Shown here: positions 34,401 through 43,304 of the stretch, piece by piece
Layout of the letters: every line of letters starts with the position of its first letter
Numbering within the stretch: the first letter of the stretch is position 1
Assembly (NCBI GenBank): GCA_030066595.1
Contig: JASJBI010000031.1
Span: 1-64,000 of the forward strand
Direction of reading: 5' to 3'
DNA from: Alphaproteobacteria bacterium
GTDB lineage: Bacteria > Pseudomonadota > Alphaproteobacteria > JAJFFI01
DNA: 64,000 nucleotides
Made by a program: the position numbers and the translations under genes
The notes under the pieces: generated by a model
What the model was told of the DNA's origin: nothing
Databases searched by the model: none
The model's input: the letters and a program-made list of their open reading frames with translations, nothing else

Positions 34401-35426
34401 ATGCTGCAGACCACCATCGCCGGCAGCCTGCCGAAACCGTCCTGGCTGGCCGAGCCGGAAAAGCTCTGGGCCGCGTGGCGGCTCGAAGGCGACGAGCTTG
34501 CCGCGGGCCAGCGGGACGCGGCGCTTGTCTGGCTCAAGGAGCAGGAGGATGCGGGCATCGACATCGTCAGCGACGGCGAGCAGTTCCGCGTCCATTTCGT
34601 GCACGGCTTTCTCGAGCAGGTCGAAGGCATCGACTGGCAGCGCAAGACCAAGATGGGTATCCGCGACAACCGCTATGTCGTGGACGTGCCCACGGTGACC
34701 GGCCCGGTGCGGCGCAAAGGGTCCGTGCACGGCGCCGGCTTCGAATTCACCCGCGCCCATACCGGGCACAAGCTCAAATTCACGCTGCCCGGCCCGATGA
34801 CGATCTGCGACACCATCGCCGACGCCCATTACGGCAGCCGTCCAGAGATGGCGATGGCCTTTGCCGCGCTCCTGAACGAGGAGGCGCAGGAAATCGAAGC
34901 GCTGGGCGCGGATGTGATCCAGTTCGACGAACCGGCCTTCAACGTCTTCATGGACGATGTCAAAGAGTGGGGCATCGCCGCGCTGCACCGGGCGATCGAC
35001 GGGCTCTCCTGCACCACCGCCGTGCACATCTGCTACGGCTACGGCATCCAGGAGAACATCGACTGGAAGAAGACCCTGGGCGCGGAGTGGCGCCAATACG
35101 AGGAGATCTTCCCGGCCCTGAACGCGAGCCGCATCGGCCAGGTTTCCCTGGAATGCGCGCACTCGCACGTGCCCCTGTCACTGATCGGCCTGCTCCGGGA
35201 CAAGGACGTGCTGGTCGGCGCCATCGACGTGGCGTCCGAAGAGGTCGAGACCCCGGACCAGGTCGCCGCCACGATCCGCGCAGCGATGGAGTTCGTCGAT
35301 CCCGAGCGCATGTATCCCTGCACCAATTGCGGCATGGCGCCGCTGCCGCGCCAAGTTGCCGCCGGAAAACTCCGGGCGCTCGGCGCCGGCGCGGCGTTGG
35401 TTCGCAATCAACTCGGAGCCGAGTAG
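34401..35426 (+). CDS. core-MetE-like (cobalamin-independent methionine synthase family) protein
   Basis: A 341-residue protein equal to the C-terminal catalytic half of MetE (uroporphyrinogen decarboxylase/methionine synthase barrel). Zn ligands can be placed at HICYG (His and Cys), SLECAHS (Glu) and the Cys of CTNCGMAPL. The substrate-side motif is DVIQFDEPAFN. It lacks the N-terminal folate half of true MetE, so the methyl donor is probably not the usual folate polyglutamate. Short forms (MesD-type) pair with a DUF1852 partner that is not seen here. GGGAG lies 10 bases before the ATG; the ABC ATPase is 46 bases upstream. Confidence 0.88.
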   Translation: MLQTTIAGSLPKPSWLAEPEKLWAAWRLEGDELAAGQRDAALVWLKEQEDAGIDIVSDGEQFRVHFVHGFLEQVEGIDWQRKTKMGIRDNRYVVDVPTVTGPVRRKGSVHGAGFEFTRAHTGHKLKFTLPGPMTICDTIADAHYGSRPEMAMAFAALLNEEAQEIEALGADVIQFDEPAFNVFMDDVKEWGIAALHRAIDGLSCTTAVHICYGYGIQENIDWKKTLGAEWRQYEEIFPALNASRIGQVSLECAHSHVPLSLIGLLRDKDVLVGAIDVASEEVETPDQVAATIRAAMEFVDPERMYPCTNCGMAPLPRQVAAGKLRALGAGAALVRNQLGAE

Positions 35427-35545
35427 CGGGCTATGCATGCTCGCCGGAAGGTGAAGAGACGTGACTTGCCCGATTCCGCGGAGGTCTTACGCTTTCGATG
35501 AGGGGAGAGCTTGCGGAGAGGGGCTCGTGACGGAGGAGCTTCGCA

Positions 35546-36220
35546 ATGCCCGGTTCCGCAGGGCTTTGGATCATCGTCGTGGTCACGGCGTTTGCCGCCG
35601 CTCCGGCGGTGTCGCAAGCGTCGGAGCGCGGGCCCGCGCGAGCAATCCCGATCGACCAGCGGGCCGAGATCAGCGGCGATCCGGCCAAGCCGCGACGGCA
35701 TTTTCGGGTGCCGAACGCGGCCCGGCTGAGTCCTCAGGACGCCAGCCGGATCTATCAGGATTTCCGCTCGGACTTGGCCGACGGTTACGCCCTTTCGAAC
35801 CATCCGGTCGCCCAGGCCTATCGACGCTGGCGCCGCTTCAATAGGTCACCCTATCTCTCGGCGACACACGGCCGGCGCCACCTCAACAATTACGCCAACC
35901 CGCTGGCCGGGGGCTACGGCCGCCTGCAACCCGGCAACGCCTTGCCGGAGGGTGCGATCATCGCCAAAGATAGCTTTGCGGTCACGGCAACCGGCGACGT
36001 GTATGCGGGGCCCTTGTTCATCATGGAAAAGATGCCCGCCGGCTTCAACTATGTCAGCGGCGACTGGCGCTACACCATGATCATGCCGGACGGCAGCATT
36101 TACGGCATCACCAAGGGTACCCATGCCGAGCGGGTGGAATACTGCATCGCCTGCCATCTGGCCCGCGAGGACACGGACCATCTCTACTTCGTACCCGAGG
36201 CGCACCGGGCAACGGACTGA
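35546..36220 (+). CDS. cytochrome P460 family protein
   Basis: A 224-residue exported haem protein. The signal peptide spans residues 1-26 ([20 protein letters not shown]). The P460 domain is clear: [20 protein letters not shown], then [12 protein letters not shown], and the c-haem site CIACH near residue 206. In true P460 enzymes an extra Lys cross-links the haem and the protein oxidises hydroxylamine; a candidate Lys lies in FIMEKMPAG. Many relatives in non-nitrifiers have unproven roles (NO or hydroxylamine detoxification). AGGAG lies 8 bases before the ATG. It is a single gene just before tRNA-Arg. Confidence 0.88.
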   Translation: MPGSAGLWIIVVVTAFAAAPAVSQASERGPARAIPIDQRAEISGDPAKPRRHFRVPNAARLSPQDASRIYQDFRSDLADGYALSNHPVAQAYRRWRRFNRSPYLSATHGRRHLNNYANPLAGGYGRLQPGNALPEGAIIAKDSFAVTATGDVYAGPLFIMEKMPAGFNYVSGDWRYTMIMPDGSIYGITKGTHAERVEYCIACHLAREDTDHLYFVPEAHRATD

Positions 36221-36241
36221 ACGCGCGAGGACGGTCGGCAA

Positions 36242-36270
36242 TTGCGCAGGCGGGACCTTTGCAGTATGAC
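36242..36270 (+). promoter_or_regulatory. promoter of tRNA-Arg
   Basis: TTGCGC and TATGAC are separated by exactly 17 bases, with a predicted start about 7 bases downstream of the -10 and about 17 before the mature tRNA. It may also drive lpxD, which starts 8 bases after the tRNA. Confidence 0.45.
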
Positions 36271-36293
36271 TCGCGCCACTTTGCAGGGTTGCG

Positions 36294-36370
<77 letters not shown>

Positions 36371-36378
36371 ACCAAAGC

Positions 36379-37539
36379 ATGATCAGACATCCCATGAGTT
36401 CAGCTCGCGTGCAGGAGGCCCAGCCGCAGCCGGATCAACCGGCGCCTCACCGTACCCTCGCGGAGATCGCAGCCGCGCTGGGGGCTGAGGTGAGCGGCGA
36501 CGGCGAGATCGAGATTCGCGAAGTGGTGCATCCGCGTATGGCGTCGAGCGCCACGGACCTCGCCTTCGTCATGGATCAGGGGGCCGTCGACGGGCTGGTG
36601 GATTCACCCATATGTGCGGCCGTGGTTGCCGACGGCCTGACGCTGCCAGACGACCTGTTGGCCGGCGTGATTCAGGTGCGCAACCCGCGCTATGCGCTGG
36701 CGATGCTGTTGGACCTGTTCGACAAGCCGCCACATGCACCGGCGGGCATCCATCCCTCGGCGGTGGTCGACCGGACGGCACGCCTTGGCGACGGCGTCTC
36801 GGTCGGCGCGCTCAGCTATATCGGACCGGAGGCCGAGATCGGCGCTGGAACGGTCGTCATGCCGCAGGTTTCGGTCGGTGCCGGCGCCCGGATCGGCGCC
36901 GACTGCCTGCTGCACCCCGGGGTCCGTGTCGGCGAACGGGTGATCGTCGGCGACCGCGCCATCCTGCAGCACAACGCCAGCATCGGCGCGGACGGGTTCA
37001 GCTACGTCACGCCCGACGAGCCGAGTTTCGAACAGGCCAAGAAACGCAGCCGGGACGTCACCGTCCAGAACCAGGATATTCGGCGCATCAACTCGATCGG
37101 CACGGTCATCCTGGGGAACGACGTCGAGGTCGGCGCCAACGCCGCCATCGACCGGGCCAACCTCGGCGCGACCACCATCGGAGACGGCACCAAGATCGAC
37201 AATCTGGTCATGATCGGACATAACAACCGGATCGGCGAGGGATGCCTGATCTCGGGCCATGTCGGCATCTCTGGCAGCTGTCGAATCGGAGATCGCGTGG
37301 TTCTGGCCGGTCGCGCCGGCGTCGCCGACCACATCACCATCGGCGACGACGTCGTCGTCGGGGCCGGCAGCGGCGTCTGGCGGGATGTTGATGACAAGCA
37401 GATAGTCGCCGGGTACCCTGCGCTGCCGAAATCGGAAGCGCTTGCGCGGGAGGCGAACATCGGCCGCATCAGGCGGATTCTGAAGGACCTTGGAGACCTC
37501 AGGAAACGGGTCGCCGAGTTGGAAAAGAAGGACGGATGA
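36379..37539 (+). CDS. lpxD: UDP-3-O-acyl-glucosamine N-acyltransferase (LpxD-like)
   Basis: A 386-residue left-handed beta-helix acyltransferase of lipid A synthesis; it adds a hydroxyacyl chain from ACP to UDP-acyl-glucosamine. The N-terminal uridine-binding domain ([15 protein letters not shown]) is followed by many hexapeptide repeats ([20 protein letters not shown]). The catalytic His is in [13 protein letters not shown], and the C-terminal helix ends ELEKKDG. The start lies only 8 bases after the tRNA-Arg CCA end with no ribosome site; 36394 is the alternative. It may be translated from the processed tRNA read-through. Next to a specialised ACP and ketosynthase, it may use unusual hydroxy-fatty acids. 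Confidence 0.9.
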   Translation: MIRHPMSSARVQEAQPQPDQPAPHRTLAEIAAALGAEVSGDGEIEIREVVHPRMASSATDLAFVMDQGAVDGLVDSPICAAVVADGLTLPDDLLAGVIQVRNPRYALAMLLDLFDKPPHAPAGIHPSAVVDRTARLGDGVSVGALSYIGPEAEIGAGTVVMPQVSVGAGARIGADCLLHPGVRVGERVIVGDRAILQHNASIGADGFSYVTPDEPSFEQAKKRSRDVTVQNQDIRRINSIGTVILGNDVEVGANAAIDRANLGATTIGDGTKIDNLVMIGHNNRIGEGCLISGHVGISGSCRIGDRVVLAGRAGVADHITIGDDVVVGAGSGVWRDVDDKQIVAGYPALPKSEALAREANIGRIRRILKDLGDLRKRVAELEKKDG

Positions 37540-37540
37540 T

Positions 37541-37561
37541 CGGCCCGCCATTGGCGGGCCG
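37541..37561 (+). terminator. hairpin after lpxD
   Basis: A 9-bp perfect stem, CGGCCCGCC / GGCGGGCCG with loop ATT, begins one base after the lpxD stop codon. There is no T tract, so partial termination or RNA stabilisation is more likely than full termination before the acp gene. Confidence 0.45.
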
Positions 37562-37623
37562 CTGGCCAAGGCAGGTGGCCGCACGGCAATCAAACCCGTG
37601 ATTCAGACGATTTGAGAGTGCGC

Positions 37624-37917
37624 ATGTCGGACGTCGAAGAAAGAATAAAGGCGATCATCGCAAAAGAGATCTCCACCAAGGAGGCCTCGATCGATCCGTC
37701 GGATATCAAGCCGGACTCGACCCTCGAAGATCTCAAGATCGAATCCATCGATTTGGTGCAGATCATGTTCGCCATCGAGGAAGAGTTCGACATCTACCTG
37801 GCGGAGGCAGACGTTGGCTTTGACGTCGAGAATGTCGGCCAGGTGGTTGACGCGGTGAATCAGCTGATCGCGGCCAAGGAAACCGGGGACGCGGCATCTT
37901 CCCCAGCCAAGACCTGA
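37624..37917 (+). CDS. specialised acyl carrier protein
   Basis: A 97-residue acyl carrier protein. The phosphopantetheine site is Ser41 in LKIESIDLVQIMF (ESID instead of the housekeeping DSLD). It is longer than AcpP (about 78), with an acidic central helix and an Ala/Ser tail, as in the AcpXL-type carriers of very-long-chain fatty acids for lipid A. The start ATG has GAGAG 5 bases upstream. It lies between lpxD and a ketosynthase with a 4-base gap to the latter, so it should serve that synthase. Confidence 0.88.
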   Translation: MSDVEERIKAIIAKEISTKEASIDPSDIKPDSTLEDLKIESIDLVQIMFAIEEEFDIYLAEADVGFDVENVGQVVDAVNQLIAAKETGDAASSPAKT

Positions 37918-37921
37918 CCGC

Positions 37922-39133
37922 ATGCGCAAGGTCGCGATCACGGGGCTGGGCTGCATCTCGGCCCTCGGCAACACGGTTCCGGAATGTTGGCAATCGGCCC
38001 GCGAAGGCGTCAGCGGGATTGCCGAAACGACACAGATCCCCTTGCACGAACTGCGCACGAAGGTGGTGGCAGAGGTCAAGGGGTATGATCCGGCGCAGTA
38101 CTTCGACGAAAAGGACTTCGCGGTCTACGACCGGTTCGCGCAGTTCGCGCTGATCGCGGCCAAGGAGGCGATCGCGGATTCCGGCCTGGACCTGGCCCGG
38201 GAGGACGTCACCCGCGTCGGCGTGGTTCTCGGCACCGGCGTCGGCGGCATGAACACGATAGAAGAGAGCTACGAGCGGCTCTTCAGCGGCGGCGTGAAGC
38301 GGGTCCATCCGTTCACCATCCCCAAGATGATGATGAACGCGGCGGCGAGCCATATCACCATGCGGCACGGCATCACGGGCCCGGCCTTTGCCGTGGCCAG
38401 CGCCTGTTCATCGGCCAATCACGCCATGGGCATCGCCATGGGCATGATCCGGCAGGGGCAGACGGACGTCGTGATCACCGGCGGCAGCGAGGCGGTCATC
38501 ACCCTGGGCGTGATCAAGAGCTGGGAAGCGCTGAGAGTGGTGGCACCGGACACCTGCCGCCCCTTCTGCGTCGACCGGAAGGGCATGGTCATCGGCGAGG
38601 GCGCGGGCATCGCGATCTTCGAGGACTTGGAGCGTGCCCAAGCGCGCGGCGCCACGATCTACGCGGAGGTCGCGGGTTTCGGCATGTCGTCCGACGCCGC
38701 CGACCTTGTGACGCCGGCAACCGAAGGCGCCGCACGGGCCATGACCGCCGCGCTCGACGATGCCGGCCTGAACCCGGACGACGTCGCCTACATCAACGCC
38801 CACGGCACCGGCACGCCGGCCAATGACGGCAATGAGACCAAGGCCATTCGCATGGCCTTCGGCGAGCATGCGGAGCGCCTGGCCATCTCTTCGACCAAAG
38901 CCATGCACGGGCACGCGCTGGGGGCTGCCGGCGCGCTCGAGCTGATCGCCACGGTGGGTGCGCTTCGCGAGGGCGTGGTGGCGCCAACCGCCAACTTCAC
39001 CGAGGCCGATCCGGAGTGCGATCTGGATTATGTGCCGAACGTGGCGCGGGACATGGACGTGCCGGCGGCGCTGTCGAACTCGTTCGCGTTCGGCGGCCTG
39101 AATGCCGTCCTGGCGCTGCGGCGCGCGAGCTAG
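37922..39133 (+). CDS. beta-ketoacyl-ACP synthase II-like (FabF-type) ketosynthase
   Basis: A 403-residue ketosynthase. The condensing triad is Cys162 (VASACSSANHAMG), His294 (NAHGTGTPAND) and His329 (STKAMHGHALGAAG), with Lys326. It is of the FabF/NodE-like class and is complete. It lies 4 bases after the acyl carrier protein, so both probably elongate a dedicated acyl chain. The order lpxD-acp-KAS recalls part of the acpXL-fabF cluster for C26-C30 hydroxy-acyl lipid A in rhizobia; dehydratase, reductase and lpxXL genes are missing here. It converges with the M23 peptidase with only 5 bases between stop codons. Confidence 0.92.
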   Translation: MRKVAITGLGCISALGNTVPECWQSAREGVSGIAETTQIPLHELRTKVVAEVKGYDPAQYFDEKDFAVYDRFAQFALIAAKEAIADSGLDLAREDVTRVGVVLGTGVGGMNTIEESYERLFSGGVKRVHPFTIPKMMMNAAASHITMRHGITGPAFAVASACSSANHAMGIAMGMIRQGQTDVVITGGSEAVITLGVIKSWEALRVVAPDTCRPFCVDRKGMVIGEGAGIAIFEDLERAQARGATIYAEVAGFGMSSDAADLVTPATEGAARAMTAALDDAGLNPDDVAYINAHGTGTPANDGNETKAIRMAFGEHAERLAISSTKAMHGHALGAAGALELIATVGALREGVVAPTANFTEADPECDLDYVPNVARDMDVPAALSNSFAFGGLNAVLALRRAS

Positions 39134-39138
39134 GCTCC

Positions 39139-40191
39139 TTAGTCCGCTTCGGCGAGCGACAGCTTGAAGAAATAGCGGCCGGCGGCGATGAACTTGAGCG
39201 GGTCGATCGGCTTGCCGTTGACCAGCACCTCGTAGTGCAGATGGGGACCGGTGCTGCGGCCGGAGCTGCCGAGCTTGGCGATCTCCTGCCGGAACTGCAC
39301 CTTTTCGCCCTTCTTCACCAGCATCTTTCGGAGGTGGCCATAGCGGGTGCGGAAGCCGTTGCCGTGGTCGATCTCCAGGTACCGGCCGTAGCGGCCGTTC
39401 CGTCCGGCGAACACGACCGTTCCCGGCGCGGGTGACAGGACCGGCGTGTTCAAATGGTTGGCCAGATCGATGCCGTAGTGCCGGGCCCAGCGGCCGTTGA
39501 CCGGATCCTTGCGCGAGCCGAACCTACTGGTCAGCCGGTAATGGTCGACCGGAGGCGCCAGGGGCATCGATTCGAGAACGCTCTCCAAACGGTCCCACTG
39601 GCCCAGACGATTGTCCAGCGCCGCCACCTTCACCCGCAGCGGATCTTGATCGCCGACCAGCTCTTCGTCCGATCCGGCACCGACGAACGGCCCGCCTTGG
39701 CCGGTCAGCATGGCGGCCGCCGCCCGTCGCGACGCGCCGCTCTTGAGGAAACGGCTGACCTCGATGCCGGTCATTTCGATGATGCGGGCCACCTGGTCGA
39801 TGCGGCCTTCGGTCCGCTCGGTGACCCGAGCCATGACCTTTTCCTGCGATACCTGCAGCACGGCCAGCGTGAGCTCGAGGTTCCGCAAGCGCTCCTTCAG
39901 ATCCTCGCGCTGGGCGACGACCCGTTCGCGCTCGGAGTCTGTCTGCAGATAGGCATCCCAGGCTCGCTTGGCGTCCTGGCGCTGGTTTTCCAACATCCAG
40001 TCGAACGCCATGTAGTGCATCGATGAAAAGGCGACCCAACCGACAACGCCGACCAGGATGAAGAACAGGGCAATCTGATGAAAGGCCTTAAAGGTGACGA
40101 ATTCAATCTCGCCACGGACGCGATAAAAGATCTGCCGCTCCGGGAAGACCCTCTTGAAGTAGAGCGGAAATTCACGGATGTATTCGAGCAT
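39139..40191 (-). CDS. membrane-anchored M23 (LytM-type) peptidase
   Basis: A 350-residue protein. It has an N-terminal cytoplasmic tail and one membrane helix (IALFFILVGVVGWVAFSS, residues about 41-58). A coiled coil follows (SERERVVAQREDLKERLRN), then the M23 domain from about residue 230. Zn ligands are intact: HYGIDLANH (HxxxD) and GPHLHYEV (HxH), so it should be an active peptidoglycan endopeptidase, unlike EnvC/NlpD factors. The ATG at 40191 is preferred over a TTG at 40212. It acts in the periplasm on cell-wall cross-links. Confidence 0.9.
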   Translation of the reverse strand: MLEYIREFPLYFKRVFPERQIFYRVRGEIEFVTFKAFHQIALFFILVGVVGWVAFSSMHYMAFDWMLENQRQDAKRAWDAYLQTDSERERVVAQREDLKERLRNLELTLAVLQVSQEKVMARVTERTEGRIDQVARIIEMTGIEVSRFLKSGASRRAAAAMLTGQGGPFVGAGSDEELVGDQDPLRVKVAALDNRLGQWDRLESVLESMPLAPPVDHYRLTSRFGSRKDPVNGRWARHYGIDLANHLNTPVLSPAPGTVVFAGRNGRYGRYLEIDHGNGFRTRYGHLRKMLVKKGEKVQFRQEIAKLGSSGRSTGPHLHYEVLVNGKPIDPLKFIAAGRYFFKLSLAEAD

Positions 40192-40620
40192 GAAAGATCT
40201 CGACCCTGCCAAGACTCAATCGAAACAGACGCCACACGACGCGACCGGGAAGAAATCCCGTTGGCCGTTCGAGCGGACATGATGCCAAGCGATCATTAGC
40301 GAAGCGTTAATTCCAATGAATCGCGCAGGGTGATTTCAGTCAAATCTGCTTAGAATAGTAATAAAAACCCCATGAGACGCAACAAACCCAGATTCTCGAG
40401 CATGCGATATTTGAGTTTATTTGGACAGTTGACCCGCCGTTTCATCAAGAAACCTGCGGCGTCCGCAGGCCTGCGACCGCAGGTCGCAGAGGCTTAACGG
40501 GGCGTAACCTTTTCCCGCGTAGCGTGGCACCCACATCCCCTCGGGAGGCCGAATCGCAGTCGATTCGGCTACCCGCAGAGCGCGCTCGGAACCGGTTTTC
40601 CGGCGACGGAGAAGCCTGAG
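40192..40620. other. intergenic stretch with AT-rich core and tandem hairpins
   Basis: About 430 bases between divergent genes. The part at 40290-40430 is strikingly AT-rich for this genome (ttagaatagtaataaaaacc and a TTTGAGTTTATTTGGAC run) and probably holds promoters of both flanking genes. Two hairpins follow at 40453-40489. No reading frame or known RNA family is recognised. Confidence 0.5.
40453..40489. repeat. two adjacent hairpins (inverted repeats)
   Basis: CCTGCGG-CGT-CCGCAGG (7-bp stem) is followed one base later by CTGCGACC-GCA-GGTCGCAG (8-bp stem). The inner CCTGCG...CGCAGG parts can also pair with each other, so two mutually exclusive folds exist. It lies about 130 bases before the CRTAC1 gene and could be a leader element, a terminator or a REP-like repeat. 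Confidence 0.45.
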
Positions 40621-42225
40621 ATGATCAAGAAGGCACTGGCGATCGTGATTCTGTTGCTGGTGGTGGCCGTGATTTCGGCCCACCGGCTGTGGCTGCCGGC
40701 TGTCGATGTCGCCGAGGCGACCATGCTCGATTCAACCGTACTCATCGTTCCCCGCTACCGCGAGGCGCCGGTCGATTTCCGCCATGCCTATGGCGGGCCG
40801 CCGACATTGCCCTTTGTCGGGGCGGCGATGATCGACACGGACGGCGACGGGCGCGAGGAAGTGTTCATCGGCGGCGGCGGCGGACAGGGCGACGGCCTGC
40901 TGGCCTGGCGCGGCGGTCGCTTCGTCAATGTCATCGCCGACAGCGGGCTGTCGGAGCCGACCGCCGCTTATGGGGCCTTGTCGCTGGATCTGGACGACGA
41001 CCGGGACGTCGATCTGGTGGTCGCCCGCGAAGACGGGCTGCGTCTCTATCGGAACGACGGGCGCGGCCGATTCGCCGCCGAAACCCTGCCGCTACCTCTG
41101 TTGCCGGGCGCCATCCCCGTCGCCATCACCGCCGGTGACGTCAACCGAGACGGCCGGGCGGATCTCTATGTGACGGCGATCGTCCGGACGCTGGACGATC
41201 AGGAAACCGCGGTGTTCGATGACCCACTGGCCGAAACCCAGGCCATCCTGTTGTTGGGCGATCGAAAGGTAGGCTTCCGCGATGGCACAGCCGCAGCGGG
41301 CCTGGGCGAGCGACAGAACAGCCTGCACGCTCTCCTGGTGGATCTGGACAACGACGGCTGGCAAGATCTGGCCGTCGCCCAACGGCTCGGTCATCTGCTG
41401 GTGTTTCGCAATCGGGGTGACGGAACCTTTTCTCTGGCCGCCACGCCGACCCGCTTTGGGTCCTGGCTCGCGATGGCGACGGGCGACTATGATGGCGACG
41501 GCGACATGGACCTTTTCCTATCCAATGCGGGCAATACGGTGCCGGACTATCTGCTGAGGAGCCACACGCCCGAGGGCGACCCACCAACGCGCGAGTGGGC
41601 GTTGCTGCGCAATGACGGTGGTCTGCGGTTTGTCGATATCGGGGCAGCGGCCGGTCTGGTGGGATTCGAGTTCGGTTGGGGCGCGGCGTTCTCGGACGCC
41701 AATCTGGACGGTCGAGCGGATCTCGTGGTCGCCCAGAACGACACCGATTGGCCGGCCCACATCTGGGACAAGGCTTCGGCCCGCTTGCTGTTGCAGGACG
41801 CCAGCGGTGCGTTCGTTCCCGCCACCCAAGCCAGCGGGGCCGAGAACGCCGCGTTCGGCCAGGCGGTGTTGAGCGCGGATTTCGATAGCAACGGGCATCC
41901 CGATCTGCTCTACGTCAATCTGGACGGCCCGCCGCGGGCCTTCCTGAACCAGGGTGACGAGTCCAGATCCGTGACCGTCAGACTGGCCGATGCAACGCGC
42001 GCGATCGGTGCGCGCGTGACCGTACGCCGCGCCGACGGTCTGCGCCTCTCGGGCCAGGTGACCGCCGGCGGAGGGTTCATGAACGACCCGTCGGCGACGA
42101 TGACGTTCGGCCTGGGCGCGGGCGATGCTCCGGTCGACATCGAGGTGATCTGGCCGGATCGGCGGAAGCGCAGCTACCGCAAAGTCGCACCTGGTAGCAT
42201 CCTGCAGGTCAAGAGGCCCAATTGA
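40621..42225 (+). CDS. CRTAC1-type FG-GAP/VCBS protein with ASPIC-UnbV tail
   Basis: A 534-residue exported protein. A hydrophobic N-terminus (ALAIVILLLVVAVISA) acts as signal or anchor. It is followed by about six FG-GAP/VCBS beta-propeller blades, each with a calcium loop of D-x-D-x-D-G type (DTDGDGREEVF, DLDNDGWQDLAV, DYDGDGDMDLFLS, DANLDGRADLVV, DFDSNGHPDLLYV). The C-terminal ASPIC/UnbV domain is IGARVTVRRADG, then VIWPDRRKRSY. Such proteins are calcium-binding surface or periplasmic proteins of unknown role. It overlaps mmcB by 4 bases. Confidence 0.9.
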   Translation: MIKKALAIVILLLVVAVISAHRLWLPAVDVAEATMLDSTVLIVPRYREAPVDFRHAYGGPPTLPFVGAAMIDTDGDGREEVFIGGGGGQGDGLLAWRGGRFVNVIADSGLSEPTAAYGALSLDLDDDRDVDLVVAREDGLRLYRNDGRGRFAAETLPLPLLPGAIPVAITAGDVNRDGRADLYVTAIVRTLDDQETAVFDDPLAETQAILLLGDRKVGFRDGTAAAGLGERQNSLHALLVDLDNDGWQDLAVAQRLGHLLVFRNRGDGTFSLAATPTRFGSWLAMATGDYDGDGDMDLFLSNAGNTVPDYLLRSHTPEGDPPTREWALLRNDGGLRFVDIGAAAGLVGFEFGWGAAFSDANLDGRADLVVAQNDTDWPAHIWDKASARLLLQDASGAFVPATQASGAENAAFGQAVLSADFDSNGHPDLLYVNLDGPPRAFLNQGDESRSVTVRLADATRAIGARVTVRRADGLRLSGQVTAGGGFMNDPSATMTFGLGAGDAPVDIEVIWPDRRKRSYRKVAPGSILQVKRPN

Positions 42226-42686
42226 GTGCGAAACCCACCATCCCAACCGCGCGCCTGGAAGAAGAGCCGGCCGCAAGCGTGATCGGCCGTGGCGTCTGCC
42301 GCACGCTGCGCGAGATGGGCTACGGCACGCTAACCGAGTTCCGCCTGTCCAACGGCCGCCGGGCCGACGTGATGGGCCTCAACCGGGACAGCGAATTCGT
42401 CATGGTCGAGATCAAGAGCTCGGAAACGGACTTCCGCAGCGACGGCAAATGGCCGGAGTATCTGGTCTACTGCGACCGCTTCTATTTCGCCGTGGCCGAG
42501 GACTTCCCGCGAGCGATCCTGCCCGATCACTGCGGGCTGATCATTGCGGACGGCTTTGGCGCCGCGATCGTGCGGCACGCGCCGGAAACGACCATGAACG
42601 CGGCCCGCCGGCGGGCCCAGATTTTGCGCTTTGCGCTGACGGCCAGCGGCCGCCTGCACGACGCCATCGACCCTCGACTGCTCTGA
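42222..42686 (+). CDS. mmcB: MmcB-family DNA repair protein
   Basis: A 154-residue protein of the MmcB family (DUF1052), reported in Caulobacter as an SOS-linked DNA repair factor. A PD-(D/E)XK nuclease-like core is visible: RRADVMGLNRDSEFVMVEIKSS (split at D and E-x-K), then DFRSDGKWPEYLVYCDRFYFAV. The TTG start overlaps the upstream stop (TTGA) with AAGAGG 5 bases before it. No LexA box is evident because it follows the CRTAC1 gene directly, so expression is coupled to that gene. Confidence 0.88.
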   Translation: MSAKPTIPTARLEEEPAASVIGRGVCRTLREMGYGTLTEFRLSNGRRADVMGLNRDSEFVMVEIKSSETDFRSDGKWPEYLVYCDRFYFAVAEDFPRAILPDHCGLIIADGFGAAIVRHAPETTMNAARRRAQILRFALTASGRLHDAIDPRLL

Positions 42687-42701
42687 TACGAGGGGCTCGG
42701 T

Positions 42702-43172
42702 TCAGCGGTCTATGGGCAGAATCCAGGCGCCGCCGAGCGCCATGTCGACGTCGATGCCGTTTCTGGACAGCGGCAACAGCAGCCGCTCGTAGCGCAGCCA
42801 GCGCCCATCGCGCTTGCGAATCTCCTGCACCCCATAGCTGGGCGCTTGCCGCTCGACAATGCCGCGATACTTGCGCGCAATGTCCGCCGTCTTGCCGCCG
42901 AGATCGAGCTCGTCGAGCGCCCGGCCCGTGATCTCCTCGCCGTATCGCGCGACGATTTCGGTTCCCACCAGGCGAAAGCGAAAGCGCATCGGATTTCGCT
43001 CTACGTCCACCAGAAACACGTCGGGCAGAAGTCCCGAGATGGCAACGGGATCGATGTCGTCACGGGCCGGCATGGCTCGCCCGTTGCGCATCAACGACCA
43101 ATAACCATAGAGCTCGGCGACCTTTGGGTTCACTTGACTGTTCGGGTCGTCTGTCACAAGAGCACACTCCAT
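42702..43172 (-). CDS. PAS-domain (PAS_5 type) protein
   Basis: A 156-residue single-domain protein of a family widespread in Rhodospirillales, with no output domain. Recognisable parts are WSLMRNGRAMPARDDIDP, then LLPDVFLVDVE, FRFRLVGTEIVARYGEEITGR and the late RKRDGRWLRYERLLLPL. The fold is PAS; ligand and partner are unknown. The start is uncertain: ATG at 43172 has AGG nearby, ATG at 43208 extends 12 residues. It converges with mmcB, with 15 bases between. Confidence 0.85.
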   Translation of the reverse strand: MECALVTDDPNSQVNPKVAELYGYWSLMRNGRAMPARDDIDPVAISGLLPDVFLVDVERNPMRFRFRLVGTEIVARYGEEITGRALDELDLGGKTADIARKYRGIVERQAPSYGVQEIRKRDGRWLRYERLLLPLSRNGIDVDMALGGAWILPIDR

Positions 43173-43304
43173 CAGCCTGGGCGCACGCGTCCCAGCGTCT
43201 GTATACATGACCGATTCATTTCGGAAATCTGGCTCTACCTGGGGAGATTCGCTGCCGTTGCAACAGACGCAATCCGCGGCATTCTGTCGCGGCGGGTCAG
43301 CGGC

